Origin: Gemmatimonadota bacterium
Lineage (GTDB): Bacteria; Gemmatimonadota; Gemmatimonadetes; Longimicrobiales; RSA9
Assembly: GCA_017881445.1 (NCBI GenBank)
Contig: JADGQX010000012.1
Coordinates: 1-38,494 of the forward strand
Direction of reading: 5' to 3'
Length of the DNA: 38,494 bases
How positions within the stretch are numbered: the first letter of the stretch is position 1; every line of letters starts with the position of its first letter. Of this stretch, positions 7,870-18,000 are shown piece after piece. The notes under the pieces are model-generated. The model ran no database searches. It was not told where the DNA came from and saw nothing but the letters and a program-made list of their open reading frames with translations. Position numbers and translations under genes: made by a program.

Positions 7870-8197
7870 ACGACAGGATCGGCTGGCGGCGGCGGAAGGG
7901 CGGAGATTCCCGCGCCGAGGAGTCCGCGCGTTGGGGGGTGCACCGCCGGAGTCGTTGCGCGCGTGGGGGTCGTCGGCGTCAGGTCGTGGGCTCGGGCCGG
8001 GCGGTCCGGGGTGGCGTCCTGTGCGCCGGCTGGGACTTCCTGCGACAGCTGTCCGGGAAGAGGCGGGTGAAGCGTTCTGGCGCAAGGGGTTCGACCGCGC
8101 TCGTCTCTTGCGGGCCGGTGTGGACCGGGGGGCCCGTGTGGACCGGACCGGGAGCGAGACGGAGGGGCTGGGCAGATCCGGGTAAGGGAGCGTCCTG
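7870..8197. other. Gene-free spacer
   Basis: 328 bp with no ORF showing family resemblance, no tRNA cloverleaf and no clear terminator. The only internal structure is a short direct repeat of GTGTGGACCGG near 8120-8150. The last bases (AAGGGAG before 8198) are the ribosome-binding site of the UspA gene. I see nothing else in it. Confidence 0.6.
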
Positions 8198-9097
8198 ATG
8201 CACAGGATCCTGGTGCCGCTGGACGGGTCGCCGTTCGCGGAGCATGCGCTGGCGCCGGCGGCGGACATCGCGCGGCGGACTGGCGCGCGCCTGGAGCTGG
8301 CGACGGTGTACACCTCGCAGATGCCGGCGTGGCGGACGTCGGGCGCGCCGGTCCACGACCCGCGCATCGACCAGGAGCGGCTGGCGGCGCTGCGGCACTA
8401 TCTGGAGCACGCGGCGGGGCAGGTATCGCACGAGCTGGACGTACCCGCGTCGGCAGTGTTGCTGGAGGGCAAGGCGCCGGATGCGCTGGCGCGGCACATC
8501 GCGGAACGGCGGCCGGCGCTGGTCGTGATGACGACGCACGGTCGGGTGGGACTGAGGCGAGCGTGGCTGGGCAGTGTGGCGGAAGAGCTGATGCAGCGGG
8601 CTGATGCGCCGGTGCTGGTGCTGCGGTCGAGTGAGGAGGGGGGGGAGCCGCAGCGGAGCTTCGCGCCGCGCCGGATCCTGGTGCCACTGGACGGGTCGGA
8701 GCGGGCGGAGCGGGTGATCGAGACGGCGGCGTGGCTGGCGGCGCGGGATGGTGCCCGGTTCCTGCTGCTGCGGATCAAGTCGCGGGCGACGGTGACGCCC
8801 TACCCGACGATCTTCCCGGCGGGCGCGGCGCCGGACGCGGCGGAGGTCTCGAGCGCGGCGGAGGAAGCGCTGCAGCTGGTGAAGCAGCGGCTGTCGAGCC
8901 GGGGCTTCGAGGTGGCGGCCGAAGTGGTGACGGAGCGGGAGGCGGAGCGGGCGATCCTCGCCTCGACGGAGCGGGGGGCGGTGGACCTGATCGCCATGGT
9001 GACGCGGGGGTTCGACGCGGGGCGGATGCGGCTGGGCACGGTGGCAGAGAAGGTGGTACGCTCGACACGGACGCCGGTGCTGCTGCGGCGTGCCTGA
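8198..9097 (+). CDS. Tandem-domain universal stress protein (UspA family)
   Basis: 299 aa made of two UspA domains. Each domain opens with the typical RILVPLDGS strand and nucleotide loop (residues ~3 and ~162). Domain 1 ends with VVMTTHGRVGLRRAWLGSVAEELM and PVLVL, the GxxG...GS(T) ATP-binding pattern. Domain 2 ends with MVTRGFDAGRMRLGTVAEKVV, in which the glycine pattern is degenerate. Cytoplasmic stress and ATP-binding proteins of this type usually respond to starvation or redox stress. ATG start with AAGGGAG upstream. A second tandem Usp gene, now broken, lies at 11982-12906. Confidence 0.93.
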   Translation: MHRILVPLDGSPFAEHALAPAADIARRTGARLELATVYTSQMPAWRTSGAPVHDPRIDQERLAALRHYLEHAAGQVSHELDVPASAVLLEGKAPDALARHIAERRPALVVMTTHGRVGLRRAWLGSVAEELMQRADAPVLVLRSSEEGGEPQRSFAPRRILVPLDGSERAERVIETAAWLAARDGARFLLLRIKSRATVTPYPTIFPAGAAPDAAEVSSAAEEALQLVKQRLSSRGFEVAAEVVTEREAERAILASTERGAVDLIAMVTRGFDAGRMRLGTVAEKVVRSTRTPVLLRRA

Positions 9098-9187
9098 GCG
9101 GCCGGCGTGCCGTCGCGCGGGCGGGAGGCGCGCGGGCGCGGGGCGCGCGACGCCCCGGTCGAGGCGCATACGCAGCCACGGGGGGAC

Positions 9188-9913
9188 ATGGCCGCCGGCC
9201 TGGTAGAACGCTTCCGCGCCGCGCGCCGGGACCCGACGCTGGCCGTGCTGGAGGGGTTCCACGCGCTGAAGCACGCGCTCCGGTTCGGTGCGGAGCTGCT
9301 GGAAGTGGCGTGCGCGGACCCGGAGCGGCTGGCGGCGCTGGCCGCCAGCCTGGCGCCCGAGCTGGTCGAGCGCCTGCGCGCGCTGCCCGCCGTGACACCG
9401 GTGCTGTTCCGGCAACTCTCCCCCACCCCGCCACGGGAGCCGGTCATCGCCATCGCGCGGCGGGCGGTGTGGGATGCGGGTGCGGCGCTGGCGGCCGCGG
9501 GGCCCGCCCCCATCGTGTTCCTGGACAACCCGCGCAACCCGGGGAACATGGGCGCGGTGGTCCGCGTGGCCGCGGCCGCGGGCGCGGCGGGCGTGCTGAC
9601 GACGGGTGAGCACGACCCCTGGACGCCCGCCGCGCTGCGCGGTGCCGCGGGTCTGCACTACGCGCTGCCCGTGGTGCAGGTGTCCGGGCTCCCGGCCGGT
9701 GACCGGCCGCTGGTCGCGCTCCACCCGGAGGGCGTGCCGCTGGAGGCGGGATCGATCCCCGCCCGCGCGGTGCTGGCGTTCGGCTCGGAGCGTAGCGGGC
9801 TGAGCCCCGGGATGCTCGAGCGCGCCGACCTGCGGCTCTCGATCCCCATGCGGGCGGGCGTGTCCAGCCTCAGCCTGGCCACGGCGGTCGCGGTCGCGCT
9901 GTACCGCGCATAG
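9188..9913 (+). CDS. TrmH/SpoU-family RNA 2'-O-methyltransferase
   Basis: 241 aa from the ATG at 9188. The C-terminal SPOUT domain shows motif 1 FLDNPRNPGNMGAVVR, motif 2 AFGSERSGLS and motif 3 LSIPMRAGVSSLSLATAVA, which form the trefoil knot that binds S-adenosylmethionine. The motif-3 Asn common in SpoU proteins (SLN) is Ser here (SLS). The N-terminal ~100 residues (LAVLEGFHALKHALRFGAEL) look like the substrate-binding extension of rRNA/tRNA ribose methyltransferases. GGGGG lies close upstream of ATG 9188; the ORF-track GTG at 9107 has no visible ribosome-binding site. The target RNA cannot be told. Confidence 0.88.
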   Translation: MAAGLVERFRAARRDPTLAVLEGFHALKHALRFGAELLEVACADPERLAALAASLAPELVERLRALPAVTPVLFRQLSPTPPREPVIAIARRAVWDAGAALAAAGPAPIVFLDNPRNPGNMGAVVRVAAAAGAAGVLTTGEHDPWTPAALRGAAGLHYALPVVQVSGLPAGDRPLVALHPEGVPLEAGSIPARAVLAFGSERSGLSPGMLERADLRLSIPMRAGVSSLSLATAVAVALYRA

Positions 9914-9914
9914 C

Positions 9915-9970
9915 GCCGGGATGCGGCAGCGCCCGCCGGCCAATGCCGGCGGGCGCTGCCGCATCCCGGC
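9915..9970. terminator. 26-bp perfect inverted repeat between convergent genes
   Basis: Arms 9915-9940 and 9945-9970 are exact reverse complements around a CAAT loop. It begins two bases after the methyltransferase stop and lies before the convergent Spy-like gene, so it can act for both. There is no T-tract on either side, so it is an unusual or Rho-assisted terminator, or it also stabilises mRNA ends. Confidence 0.8.
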
Positions 9971-10003
9971 CTCCGCCCACAACCCGGAGCGCAGGTCTCC
10001 GAT

Positions 10004-10732
10004 CTAGTGCTTGGTCGTGCTGTCCTTCCGGGCAGGCGCCATCTCGTGCTTCATGCCGGGCATGCTGTCGTGCTTCATTCCCGGCATTTCGTGCTTCATG
10101 CCCTGCATGCTGTCCATGCCGCCTTCCATGCCGCTCATCTTGCCCATGCCACCCATCATGCCCTGCATCATGCGAGCGTGCTGCAGGCGCATGGCGAAGC
10201 GCACGTTGGCGCGCTGCTCGGGCGTGAGCAGGGCGAGGGCCTGGGATCCCGCGCGAGCGAGGGTGAGCTGCGCCTCGACGGCGTGATTGGCGGCCTCCTT
10301 GAGCTGCGCCTCGAAGCGGGCCAGGTCGGGCGAGTCGCCGGTCTCCAGGGCCTGCATGGCATCATGATGAGCCCGCATGGCGGCCTCGAAGTGGGGTCGG
10401 GCGGCGGCGCGGGCCTGGGCCGCGATGCTCATGATCTGCTGGACCTGGGCGTCGGTCAGGGCAAGGGCCTCGCGCAGGGCGAGCAGATCCTGCGGCCCGT
10501 GCTGAGCCATCATCCCGCCCTGCATTCCGCCCATCATGCCGGCCATCATCCCGGCCATCCCGCCCTGCATGCCGGCCATCTTCGGGGGCATGGGCGGCGC
10601 GGGATTGCGCATTCGGGACCCGGGGGCGGCCGGGGCGGCGGGCGGCGGGGTGGGAGGGGTCTGCTGGGCGGCCAGGGGCGCGGCGGCAACGCCGGCCATG
10701 GCCAGGGTCAGGAAGATCGCATTGGGCCTCAT
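10004..10732 (-). CDS. Met/His-rich Spy/CpxP-like periplasmic protein
   Basis: 242 aa. It has a cleavable signal peptide (MRPNAIFLTLAMAGVAAAPLA, then AQQ), a Pro-rich stretch, a Met/Gly-rich block (MAGMQGGMAGMMAGMMGGM), a helical core with LTDAQVQQI and LTPEQRANVRF (LTxxQ motifs), and a C-terminal tail with MPGMKH-type repeats. The core matches the Spy/CpxP/ZraP group of periplasmic chaperones and metal sensors. Clustered Met and His residues suit Cu(I)/Cu(II) or Zn binding (inference). ATG 10732 has an excellent AGGAGGG upstream, which excludes the longer ORF. It is divergent from an Rrf2 regulator across a region with a CRP/FNR-type palindrome. Confidence 0.85.
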   Translation of the reverse strand: MRPNAIFLTLAMAGVAAAPLAAQQTPPTPPPAAPAAPGSRMRNPAPPMPPKMAGMQGGMAGMMAGMMGGMQGGMMAQHGPQDLLALREALALTDAQVQQIMSIAAQARAAARPHFEAAMRAHHDAMQALETGDSPDLARFEAQLKEAANHAVEAQLTLARAGSQALALLTPEQRANVRFAMRLQHARMMQGMMGGMGKMSGMEGGMDSMQGMKHEMPGMKHDSMPGMKHEMAPARKDSTTKH

Positions 10733-10829
10733 GGGCCCTCCTTTCACCCGGACAGCGGGTCGTGGGGGAACCACGGGCAAGATCGCGGCAGAGGCGAGCG
10801 GCGGCAACGGCAGGACGCGCCGAAATTGT

Positions 10830-10845
10830 AGTGATTTACCTCACA
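10830..10845. promoter_or_regulatory. CRP/FNR-type palindrome
   Basis: AGTGATTTACCTCACA matches the CRP-family consensus TGTGA-N6-TCACA at nine of ten arm positions. It lies in the 204-bp gap between the divergent Spy-like gene and the Rrf2 operon and could control either. No regulator of that family is encoded in the window. Confidence 0.5.
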
Positions 10846-10936
10846 CCTGTTCGGCAGCTAGCCGGACAGACCCCGCGTTCCGGGCGGCTTAGCATATCAG
10901 CATGGTGAACTCGATCCGATACGAGGGAGGACCTCG

Positions 10937-11419
10937 GTGATATCTCAAACCGCCGAGCACGCGCTTCGCGCCGTGCTGTACCTGGCGCGGCAACCCGGGC
11001 CGACGCCCGCCGTGGAGATCGCGGCTGCGCTCGGCGCTCCGCCCAACTACCTGTCCAAGACGCTGCACCGGCTGGCGAAGGCCGGCATCGTCGCGGGAAC
11101 GCGGGGTCCGACGGGCGGGTTCCGGCTGACCGTGCCGCCGAACGAGCTCATGCTGTTGCGGGTAGTGGAGGCGTTCGACGAGCCGCGCGGCTCGGGCGTG
11201 TGTCTGCTGGGCGGCCGGCGCTGCAACCCGGCGGAGCCCTGCACCGCGCATCAGCGCTGGACCGCGATCAAGGAGGAGTCCCGGACCGGCCTCGCGCGCA
11301 CGACGCTGGCGGACCTGCTGGAGGGCGAGGCCATTTACGCGGACTACACCACCGGCCGCAACGGCCGCACGTCGGCTCGGTTCGCACGCCCCCTGGAAGA
11401 GCTGCTTCGCGGCGACTGA
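10937..11419 (+). CDS. Rrf2-family Fe-S transcriptional regulator
   Basis: 160 aa. The N-terminal winged helix starts ISQTAEHALRAVLYLA and includes APPNYLSKTLHRLAKAGIV and GPTGGFRL, the Rrf2 hallmark. The three cysteines in CLLGGRRCNPAEPC sit where NsrR, IscR and RsrR carry their iron-sulfur cluster ligands, so it probably senses NO, redox state or iron-sulfur status. The GTG start has GGGAGG upstream. Its stop overlaps the next start by one base (TGATG), so it is co-translated with the flavin-binding protein. The spacing C-x6-C-x5-C is like NsrR, but ligand identity cannot be settled from sequence. Confidence 0.92.
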   Translation: MISQTAEHALRAVLYLARQPGPTPAVEIAAALGAPPNYLSKTLHRLAKAGIVAGTRGPTGGFRLTVPPNELMLLRVVEAFDEPRGSGVCLLGGRRCNPAEPCTAHQRWTAIKEESRTGLARTTLADLLEGEAIYADYTTGRNGRTSARFARPLEELLRGD

Positions 11420-11886
11420 TGCCGACGACCCTCACCGCGACGAGCCTGCGCTGGGTCGGGGTGGAGCGCACCCTGGGCGACGAAGAGATCGGACAGCGTA
11501 TCCGCGAGGCGGGCTGGGCGATGCTCACCGTCCTCGAGGGCAATCAACCGTACGCCGTGCCCATGGCGTACGGCTTCGACGGGCGGCGGTTCTTCGTGGC
11601 CTGCGGGCCGGGGCGGAAGCGGGCCGCGCTCGAGACGTCCCCCATGGTCTGCCTCACCATCGTGGATGCGCCCGACGAGTCGGGCGCCGGCGGAGGGTAC
11701 GTCCTCGTGCTCGGCCGGGCGACGCCGCTCACCTCCGTGTTCTCTCGGGCCCGCGCCGGGCTGCTCATCCTCCTGCGCTTCAGCCGCGGAGGCGTCCCCT
11801 CCCTGGACGAGCTCCGGCGCATGGCCAACGGCAAGGTGTTCCGCATCGAGCCCCACGAGGTGACCGGGCGGGCCATGCCGGGTTGA
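11419..11886 (+). CDS. Pyridoxamine 5'-phosphate oxidase-like flavin-binding protein
   Basis: 155 aa with the split beta-barrel pattern of the PNPOx/flavin reductase superfamily: GWAMLTVLEGNQPYAVPMAYGF followed by RFFVACGPGRKRAALE and MVCLTIVD. Members of this small subgroup bind FMN or F420 and reduce or shield against small oxidants; Nim-type nitroreductases are related. The ATG overlaps the Rrf2 stop, so the regulator and this protein form a two-gene operon. That supports a role in NO or oxidant handling (inference). A strong hairpin terminator follows. Confidence 0.85.
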   Translation: MPTTLTATSLRWVGVERTLGDEEIGQRIREAGWAMLTVLEGNQPYAVPMAYGFDGRRFFVACGPGRKRAALETSPMVCLTIVDAPDESGAGGGYVLVLGRATPLTSVFSRARAGLLILLRFSRGGVPSLDELRRMANGKVFRIEPHEVTGRAMPG

Positions 11887-11920
11887 CCGGCTCCGGCGGC
11901 GCGGTCGCCCGAATCTGCGC

Positions 11921-11955
11921 AAGGAGGCGGCGCCGCACAGCGGCGCCGCCTCCTT
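11921..11955. terminator. Bidirectional hairpin terminator
   Basis: Arms 11921-11936 and 11940-11955 are perfect 16-bp complements with loop ACA, followed on the plus strand by CGTTT. It sits between the convergent flavin-protein and Usp genes and can serve both. Confidence 0.85.
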
Positions 11956-11981
11956 CGTTTGACGGGTGCGAACGGCAGGGG

Positions 11982-12906
11982 TCAGCGGGCGATGGGCAGG
12001 ACCTTCAGCCGCGGAATCCGCTGCACCAGCACCGGGACAGGGGACGCGCGCACGATCTTGTCGGCGACGCTGCCCAGCAGCAGGCGCGCGGCTCCGCCAC
12101 GCCCGTGGGTGGCCAGCGCGATGATGTCGCACGCGCCCAGCTGCGCCTGCTCCAGGATCCCGGCGGCCGTGCTGGCGTGCACGGCCACCTGCGATTCCGC
12201 CGCCACGCCCTGGCGGGCCGCTACCGACCGGATCCGCTCCAGGTACGCCTCCGGCCCCCCCGTGCGGGGCTCCGCCGCCCCCCGACGCCACCGCCGCCCC
12301 GGACCCCGCCGACGTGAGGGCCTCCGCGCCGGCGGCCGGCTCCACCATGAGGAAGCGGCAGGTGGCGCCCGTGATGCCCGCCAGCCACAGCACGGGGCTC
12401 CAGCACGGCTTCGCCTTCCCGGGAGCCATCCAGCGGAACCAGCACCCGGCAGAAGGGCGCGCCCTCGCCGGGCCGGTCGGGCACAGCCACCGGCTTGACC
12501 AGCAGCAGCGGCACGGAGACCCGCCGGAGCAGCCCGTCGGCGACGCTGCCCAGCCACGCCCGGGCCAGCCCGCCCCGCCCGTGCGTGCTCATCACGATCA
12601 GGTCCGCACCACTGGCGGCGGCGTGCGCTTCCAGCGCCTCCACCACCCGGCCGCGCACCAGCGCGACGCTCGCGGCGACACCTCCCCGCTCCTGAAGCCG
12701 CCGCGCCGCGTCTCTCAGGTAGAGCTCCTCCGCCGCCCGGCCTCGACTGGCACGAGCACGCCTTCCTCGCTCCCGGACTCGGCGCTCGAGTGCACGTGCA
12801 CCAGCTCCAGCTGCGCCCCGGCGCGCCTCGCCAGCGCGGCCGCCAGCTCGAAGGCCTGCTCGCCGAAAGGCGAGCCATCCACCGCCACCATGATCGACCT
12901 GAACAT
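11982..12906 (-). pseudogene. Tandem universal stress protein broken by three frameshifts
   Basis: Pieces of one two-domain UspA protein lie in order in different frames. The start MFRSIMVAVDGSPFGEQAF (ATG 12906, GGAAGG upstream) shifts near 12731-12742. The next piece runs from EELYLRDAARRLQE through VMSTHGRGGLARAWLGSVAD and RVLVPLDGSREGEAVLEP and shifts at the G run 12394-12397. VLWLAGITGATCRFLMVEP follows and shifts at the six-C run 12278-12283. It ends with RTGGPEAYLERIRS through ATHGRGGAARLLLGSVADKIV, and the stop is at 11982. All three shifts are in G/C-rich runs, so they may be real decay or sequencing/assembly indels. If corrected, it would encode about 305 aa, like the gene at 8198. 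Confidence 0.85.
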
Positions 12907-12963
12907 GCCGCCTTCCGGGTGGGGAACGGTCGCAGCGCAGGCGCGATGGCGTCCCGACGCGGC

Positions 12964-14901
12964 TCAGGAGACGTCGAGCAGCTCGCGGACGATGCGGGCG
13001 AGGACGTCCGGGGTGAACGGCTTCTGGAGATAGGCGTCGGCGAGGAAGTGCTCGTCGGAGGGGAACTCGTCGGGCACGTAGCCGGACATGAAGAGGATGC
13101 GCGGGGGCGGCACCCGGAGGAGGAGCGCCCTGGCCACTTCGCGGCCACCGAGCTGGGGCATGACCAGGTCGCTCACGAGCAGGTGGAGCGTCCCGGTGAA
13201 CTTGTCGGCGATCTCGAGGGCTTCCACGCCGTTGCGGGCGACCAGCACGTTGTAGCCGCTGCGGCGCAGGACACGGTCCGCGAGGGCCCGGACGGCGTCC
13301 TCGTCCTCGACCAGGAGGATGGTCTCGCGTCCATCGGCAGGAACGGGGGGCGGAGTCACGACCCGCTCGGGGAGGTCGGCATCCTCGGCGGCATCGACAC
13401 GGGGCAGGTAGATCTCGACGCGCGTACCGGCACCGACGGCGGTGTCGATCCAGATGAAGCCCTGGCTCTGCTTGACGATGCCGTAGACCGTGGAGAGGCC
13501 GAGACCGGTGCCCTTGCCCACCTCCTTGGTGGTGAAGAAGGGTTCGAAGGCCCGGGTGCGCACGGCTTCGTCCATGCCGTGCCCGGTGTCGGAAACGGCG
13601 AGCATGACGTAGGGGCCGGGCGGCACGTAGGGGTAGCGTCGCGGATGGTCGGGTCCAATGAAGGCGTTGGCGGTCTCGATGGTGAGGCGTCCGCCGTCGG
13701 GCATGGCATCGCGGGCGTTCAGGGCGAGGTTCATGAGAACCTGCTCGAGCTGGGCGTGATCCGCCTTGACGCTGCCGAGGTCGGGAGCGGGGGTGGCGAC
13801 GAGCTCGACATCTTCGCCGATGAGGCGTCGCAGCATCTCGCCGATGTCGCCCACGACTGCGTTGATGTTGATGACGCGAGGGCGCAGCACCTGCTTGCGG
13901 CTGAAGGCAAGGAGTTGGCGGGTGAGGGCGGCGGCGCGGGCGGCGCCGCGCTTGATCTCGTCCACGTGCAGCCGGCGCGGGTCCTCCTCGGCCATGGAGG
14001 CGGAAAGCAGGTAGATATGGCCGCTCATGGCGGTGAGCAGGTTGTTGAAGTCGTGGGCGACGCCGCCGGCGAGGCGGCCGATGGCTTCGATGCGCTGGAA
14101 CTGCCGGAGCTGCTCCTCGGAGTGCCCGAGGGCCTCCTCGGCGGCCTTGCGCTCGGAGGTGTCGGCCGCGTTGGCGACGATGCCGGCCACGACGGGGTCG
14201 TCGAGATGATTCTCCAGGGTGACGTCGAAGGAGTGCCAGGAGCCGTCGTGGTGGCGGAAGCGCATCCCGGCGGTGGTGCGGGCGTGGGGCGCGGAGGCGA
14301 CGCGCTCGAGCTCGCCGGCGGCGGTCTCCTCGTCCTCGGGGTAAATGAAGTCCTGCAGCCGATGGCCGACGAGGTCCTCGGGGTGGTAGCCCAGCAGCGC
14401 ATGCACCGAGGGCGCCAGGTAGCGCCAGGTGCCGTCGCGCTCCAGCACGCCGACCAGGCCGGAGGCGTTCTCGATGAGCGCCCGGAAGTAGCGGCCGCTG
14501 CTCTGGAGGGTGCGGGTGGCGCGGCGGCTCTCGACCGCATAGCGGAGCGTGCGATCGACCAGGGTGCCGAAGAGCTGGCCCTTGAGCAGGTAGTCGCTGG
14601 CGCCGGCCTTGGCGGCCTTCAGGGCATCGACCTCGCGCGCGGGCCGGGCGAGGGGGACGATGGCCATGTCGGGCGCGGATTCGGCCAGCACGGCTACGCC
14701 GAGGAGTCCGGGGGCATCAGGAGTGTCGAGGTCGAGAACGGCCACGTCGAAGCGCTGCTGCAGCAGCATGGCCTCGGCCTCGGCCAGGGAGCCGGCGCGC
14801 ACGATCTCGCCCTTGCGCGCGGACACCTCCGCGAGCATGGCGGCGAAATCCCGCGCCTCCCGGGCGTCAGGCAGGACGAGGAGAATGCGCTCGAGGGACA
14901 T
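12964..14901 (-). CDS. Hybrid PAS histidine kinase with receiver domains at both ends
   Basis: 645 aa, soluble. Residues 1-125 form a receiver-like domain ([17 protein letters not shown] with Asp57, SDYLLKG with Lys107) that lacks the usual acidic pair after the first strand. A PAS domain (~135-255, [10 protein letters not shown]) is followed by HisKA with [11 protein letters not shown] (His283), HATPase_c with [14 protein letters not shown] and [11 protein letters not shown], and a C-terminal receiver with LLVEDED, SDLVMP (Asp578) and LQKPF (Lys627). The AHDFNN type of H-box is common in metabolic or redox-sensing hybrid kinases. ATG 14901 is chosen at the start of the receiver fold. It is divergent from a second kinase of the same class, and the two probably arose by duplication and domain shuffling. 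Confidence 0.92.
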   Translation of the reverse strand: MSLERILLVLPDAREARDFAAMLAEVSARKGEIVRAGSLAEAEAMLLQQRFDVAVLDLDTPDAPGLLGVAVLAESAPDMAIVPLARPAREVDALKAAKAGASDYLLKGQLFGTLVDRTLRYAVESRRATRTLQSSGRYFRALIENASGLVGVLERDGTWRYLAPSVHALLGYHPEDLVGHRLQDFIYPEDEETAAGELERVASAPHARTTAGMRFRHHDGSWHSFDVTLENHLDDPVVAGIVANAADTSERKAAEEALGHSEEQLRQFQRIEAIGRLAGGVAHDFNNLLTAMSGHIYLLSASMAEEDPRRLHVDEIKRGAARAAALTRQLLAFSRKQVLRPRVININAVVGDIGEMLRRLIGEDVELVATPAPDLGSVKADHAQLEQVLMNLALNARDAMPDGGRLTIETANAFIGPDHPRRYPYVPPGPYVMLAVSDTGHGMDEAVRTRAFEPFFTTKEVGKGTGLGLSTVYGIVKQSQGFIWIDTAVGAGTRVEIYLPRVDAAEDADLPERVVTPPPVPADGRETILLVEDEDAVRALADRVLRRSGYNVLVARNGVEALEIADKFTGTLHLLVSDLVMPQLGGREVARALLLRVPPPRILFMSGYVPDEFPSDEHFLADAYLQKPFTPDVLARIVRELLDVS

Positions 14902-15089
14902 TCTCAACCAGGCCGACGGTCGCGCAGCAGGGACGGACGGACCCTGCAAGAATAAGGGCGTGGCCGAACGCACGCGATGGCGGATGGAAGCACGTCGCCC
15001 CGCCGTACGCCTGTCGGCGGGGAGCGTCGGACACGATACTTGTAGGAAGACTCCGTTCGACCAGGTCCCTTCCAGGCGGAGAACCAGCC

Positions 15090-18000
15090 ATGCCGCAGCT
15101 CACGGACCCCCGGCCGCAGGAAGCGAGCAGGGACGGGCCAGCCCGCGAGGCCGCCGTGCCATCCGCGGCGGCCGAGCCGCCGGCCGCGCCCCGGCGCCGG
15201 GGTGCCCGTGCTCCGGGTCCGAGCTCGGCGTTCCGCATGGCCGTGGTGTACACCGTGCTGGGCGTGGCCTGGATCCTGGGATCGGACAAGGTGGTCAGCC
15301 TGGTCTCCTCGGGGGCGAGCCAGACACTGGCGATCAGCCTGATCAAGGGCATCCTGTTCGTGATCGTGAGCGGCGCGGCGGGATTCGTCCTGCTGCGCCG
15401 GGCGGCGGTGCGGGAACAGGCGGCGGAGGACCGGCGCTCGCGCTCGCTGGCCGCCGAGCGGGAGGCGGCGGCGCGCACGGCGGAGCTGCTGGACAGCATC
15501 GGGGAGGGCTTCTTCGCGCTGGACCGCGACGGGCGCTTCGTGCACGTGAACCACCGGGCGGAGAAGCTGCTGCGGCGCCCGGCCGCGGATCTCCTGGGCC
15601 GCGACATCATGGAGGTGTACGCGGAGGAGGCCAGCGCGGCGCTGCTGCAGGCATACCGCAAAGCGATGGCGGCCGGCGTCGCCACCGAGCTGGAGGGGTT
15701 CTACGCGCCGCTCGGTGCGTGGCTGGCCATCCGGCTGTACCCGTCGGCCACCGGGTTGTCGGTCTTCTTCAGTGACGTGTCCGAGCGCCGGCGCGTGGAG
15801 CAGGAGCTGCACCGGACGGCCAGGCAGCTGGACACACTGCTGGAGCAGGCGCCGGTGGGTTTCGCCTTCTTCGACACCGAGCTGCGCTACGTCCGGGTGA
15901 ACCGGCGCCACACCGCCATCCTCGGTGAGTCGCCGGAGAAGCTGATCGGGCGACACGTCACGGAGGCGTTCCCGCTGGTGCCCGGGGTGTCCACCTACCT
16001 GGCCGAAGTGCTGGCCACGGGCGAGGTCATCACGCGCACCGACCGCGTGAGCCTCCCGAGCCGGGACGGCGCCACCGTGGCGCTCTGGGTCAGCTACTAT
16101 CCCGTGCGCGGCGCGGATGGCTCGATCGTGGGTGTGGGCGTCGTGGTGGACGACGTCACGCGGGAACGGGAGACGGAGGAGCGCCTGGAGCGGACGGTCG
16201 CCCTGCTGAGCGCCACCCTCGACAGCACCGAGGACGCGGTCGTGGTGGAGGACCTGGAGCGACGCATCCTGGTGCACAATCGCCGGGCGCGGGAAATGTG
16301 GGGGATAGCCGAGCCCCGGATCGCGGGCACCACCATGCCGGACCTGCGCAAGGCGGTGTTCCCGCTCATGCGGGACCCGCAGGCCTTCGCCGCTCTCTCC
16401 GACCGGCTCGCCGGGCAACGCGATGCTTCCGGCAAGGACGTGGTGGAGCTGAAGGACGGCCGCATCATCGAGCGTCGCTCCGTGCCCCATCGCGTGGGCG
16501 GCGTGATCGCGGGCCGCGTGTGGAGCTACCGGGACGTGACGGAGCAGCGGAAGGCGGAAGCGCGGCTGCGCGAGAGCGAGGGGCGTTTCCGGCTCATGGT
16601 GGAAGGCAGCGAGGAGGTCTTCTTCTATCGCCACGATGTGGACGGGATCTTCCAGTACCTGTCTCCGTCGGTGCGGGCCGTGCTCGGCTACGAGCCGGAG
16701 GAGCTGCTCGGCAGGCACTATACGTCGCTGATCACCGACGAGGCGTCGATGCTGGACGTGGCGCGGCGCACGGCGCGGGCGATCGAGACCGGCGCCCCGG
16801 TCGCGCCCTACAGCGCGACCAACCGGCGCCGTGACGGACGGCTGGTCACGCTCGAGATCACCGAGGTGCCCGTGGTCGCCGGCGGCGGCGTCGTCGGTAT
16901 GCAGGGCTTCGGTCGCGACGTGACGGAACGGCGCCGGCTGGAAGGCGAGCTGCGGCAGGCGCAGAAGATGGAGGCGGTGGGCCGGCTGGCGGGGGGCGTC
17001 GCCCACGACTTCAACAACATCCTGACGGTGGTGACGGGGTGCGCCCACGTCGCCCTGGAGCAGACGCAGGACCCGGAAGTCGCGCGCCTGCTGGGCGAGA
17101 TCGGCGTGGCCGCAGACCGGGCGGCGGGGCTGACGCGCCAGCTCCTGGCCTTCAGCCGCAAGCAGGTGGTCGAGCCCCGGGTGGTGGATCTCAATGCGCT
17201 GCTTCTGCATACGGACTCCATGCTGCGGCGCGTCATCGGCGAGGACGTGACGCTGGAGGTGGTCCCCGCGCGCGTGCCCGCGGCCACCTGGGCGGATCCC
17301 GGGCAGGTGGAGCAGGTGCTGCTGAACCTGGCGGTGAACGCCCGGGATGCCATGCCCCACGGCGGCACGCTGCGCATCTCGATCGCCCGGCAGCAGGTGG
17401 GCTCCCCGCCCGAGGGCATCGAGCCGGGCCCGTTCGCCGTGGTCGAGGTGGTCGACAACGGCGTCGGCATCCCCGAGGACGTGCTGCCGCGGATCTTCGA
17501 GCCCTTCTTCACCACCAAGGAGTTCGGCGCCGGCACGGGACTCGGGCTGGCGACCGTCTATGGCATCCTCCAGCAGACCGGCGGGTGGGTCGAGGTGGAG
17601 AGCACCGCCGGCACGGGCTCCCGCTTCCGCGCCTTCTTCCCCGCGCACGCGGGGGACGCGAACCTGCGCGCCCGCGACCTGGACACCGACAGCGTACCCC
17701 GTGGCAGCGAGCGGATCCTGGTGGTCGAGGACGAGGTGGCCGTGCGCTCCCTGGTGAGGCGGGTCCTGGAGCGACTGGGCTACCACGTGCTCGAGGCCGC
17801 CGACGGCCGCGAAGGGCTGCGCGTCCTGGCTAGCCAGCCCGTGCCCTTCGACCTGATCCTCTCCGACGTGGTCATGCCCGGCATGAGCGGCCCGGAGTTC
17901 CTGGAGCAGTGCCGCGTGCTCTCGCCCCGCTGCCGCCTGGCGCTCATGTCCGGCTACGCCGCCGACCGGCTGCCCGCACCCGTGGGCGGCCACCAGGCCT

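Noticed and set aside
7870-8197. Possible tRNA or small RNA in the gene-free spacer
   Set aside because: No cloverleaf, CCA end or terminator could be drawn; only a short direct repeat is present.
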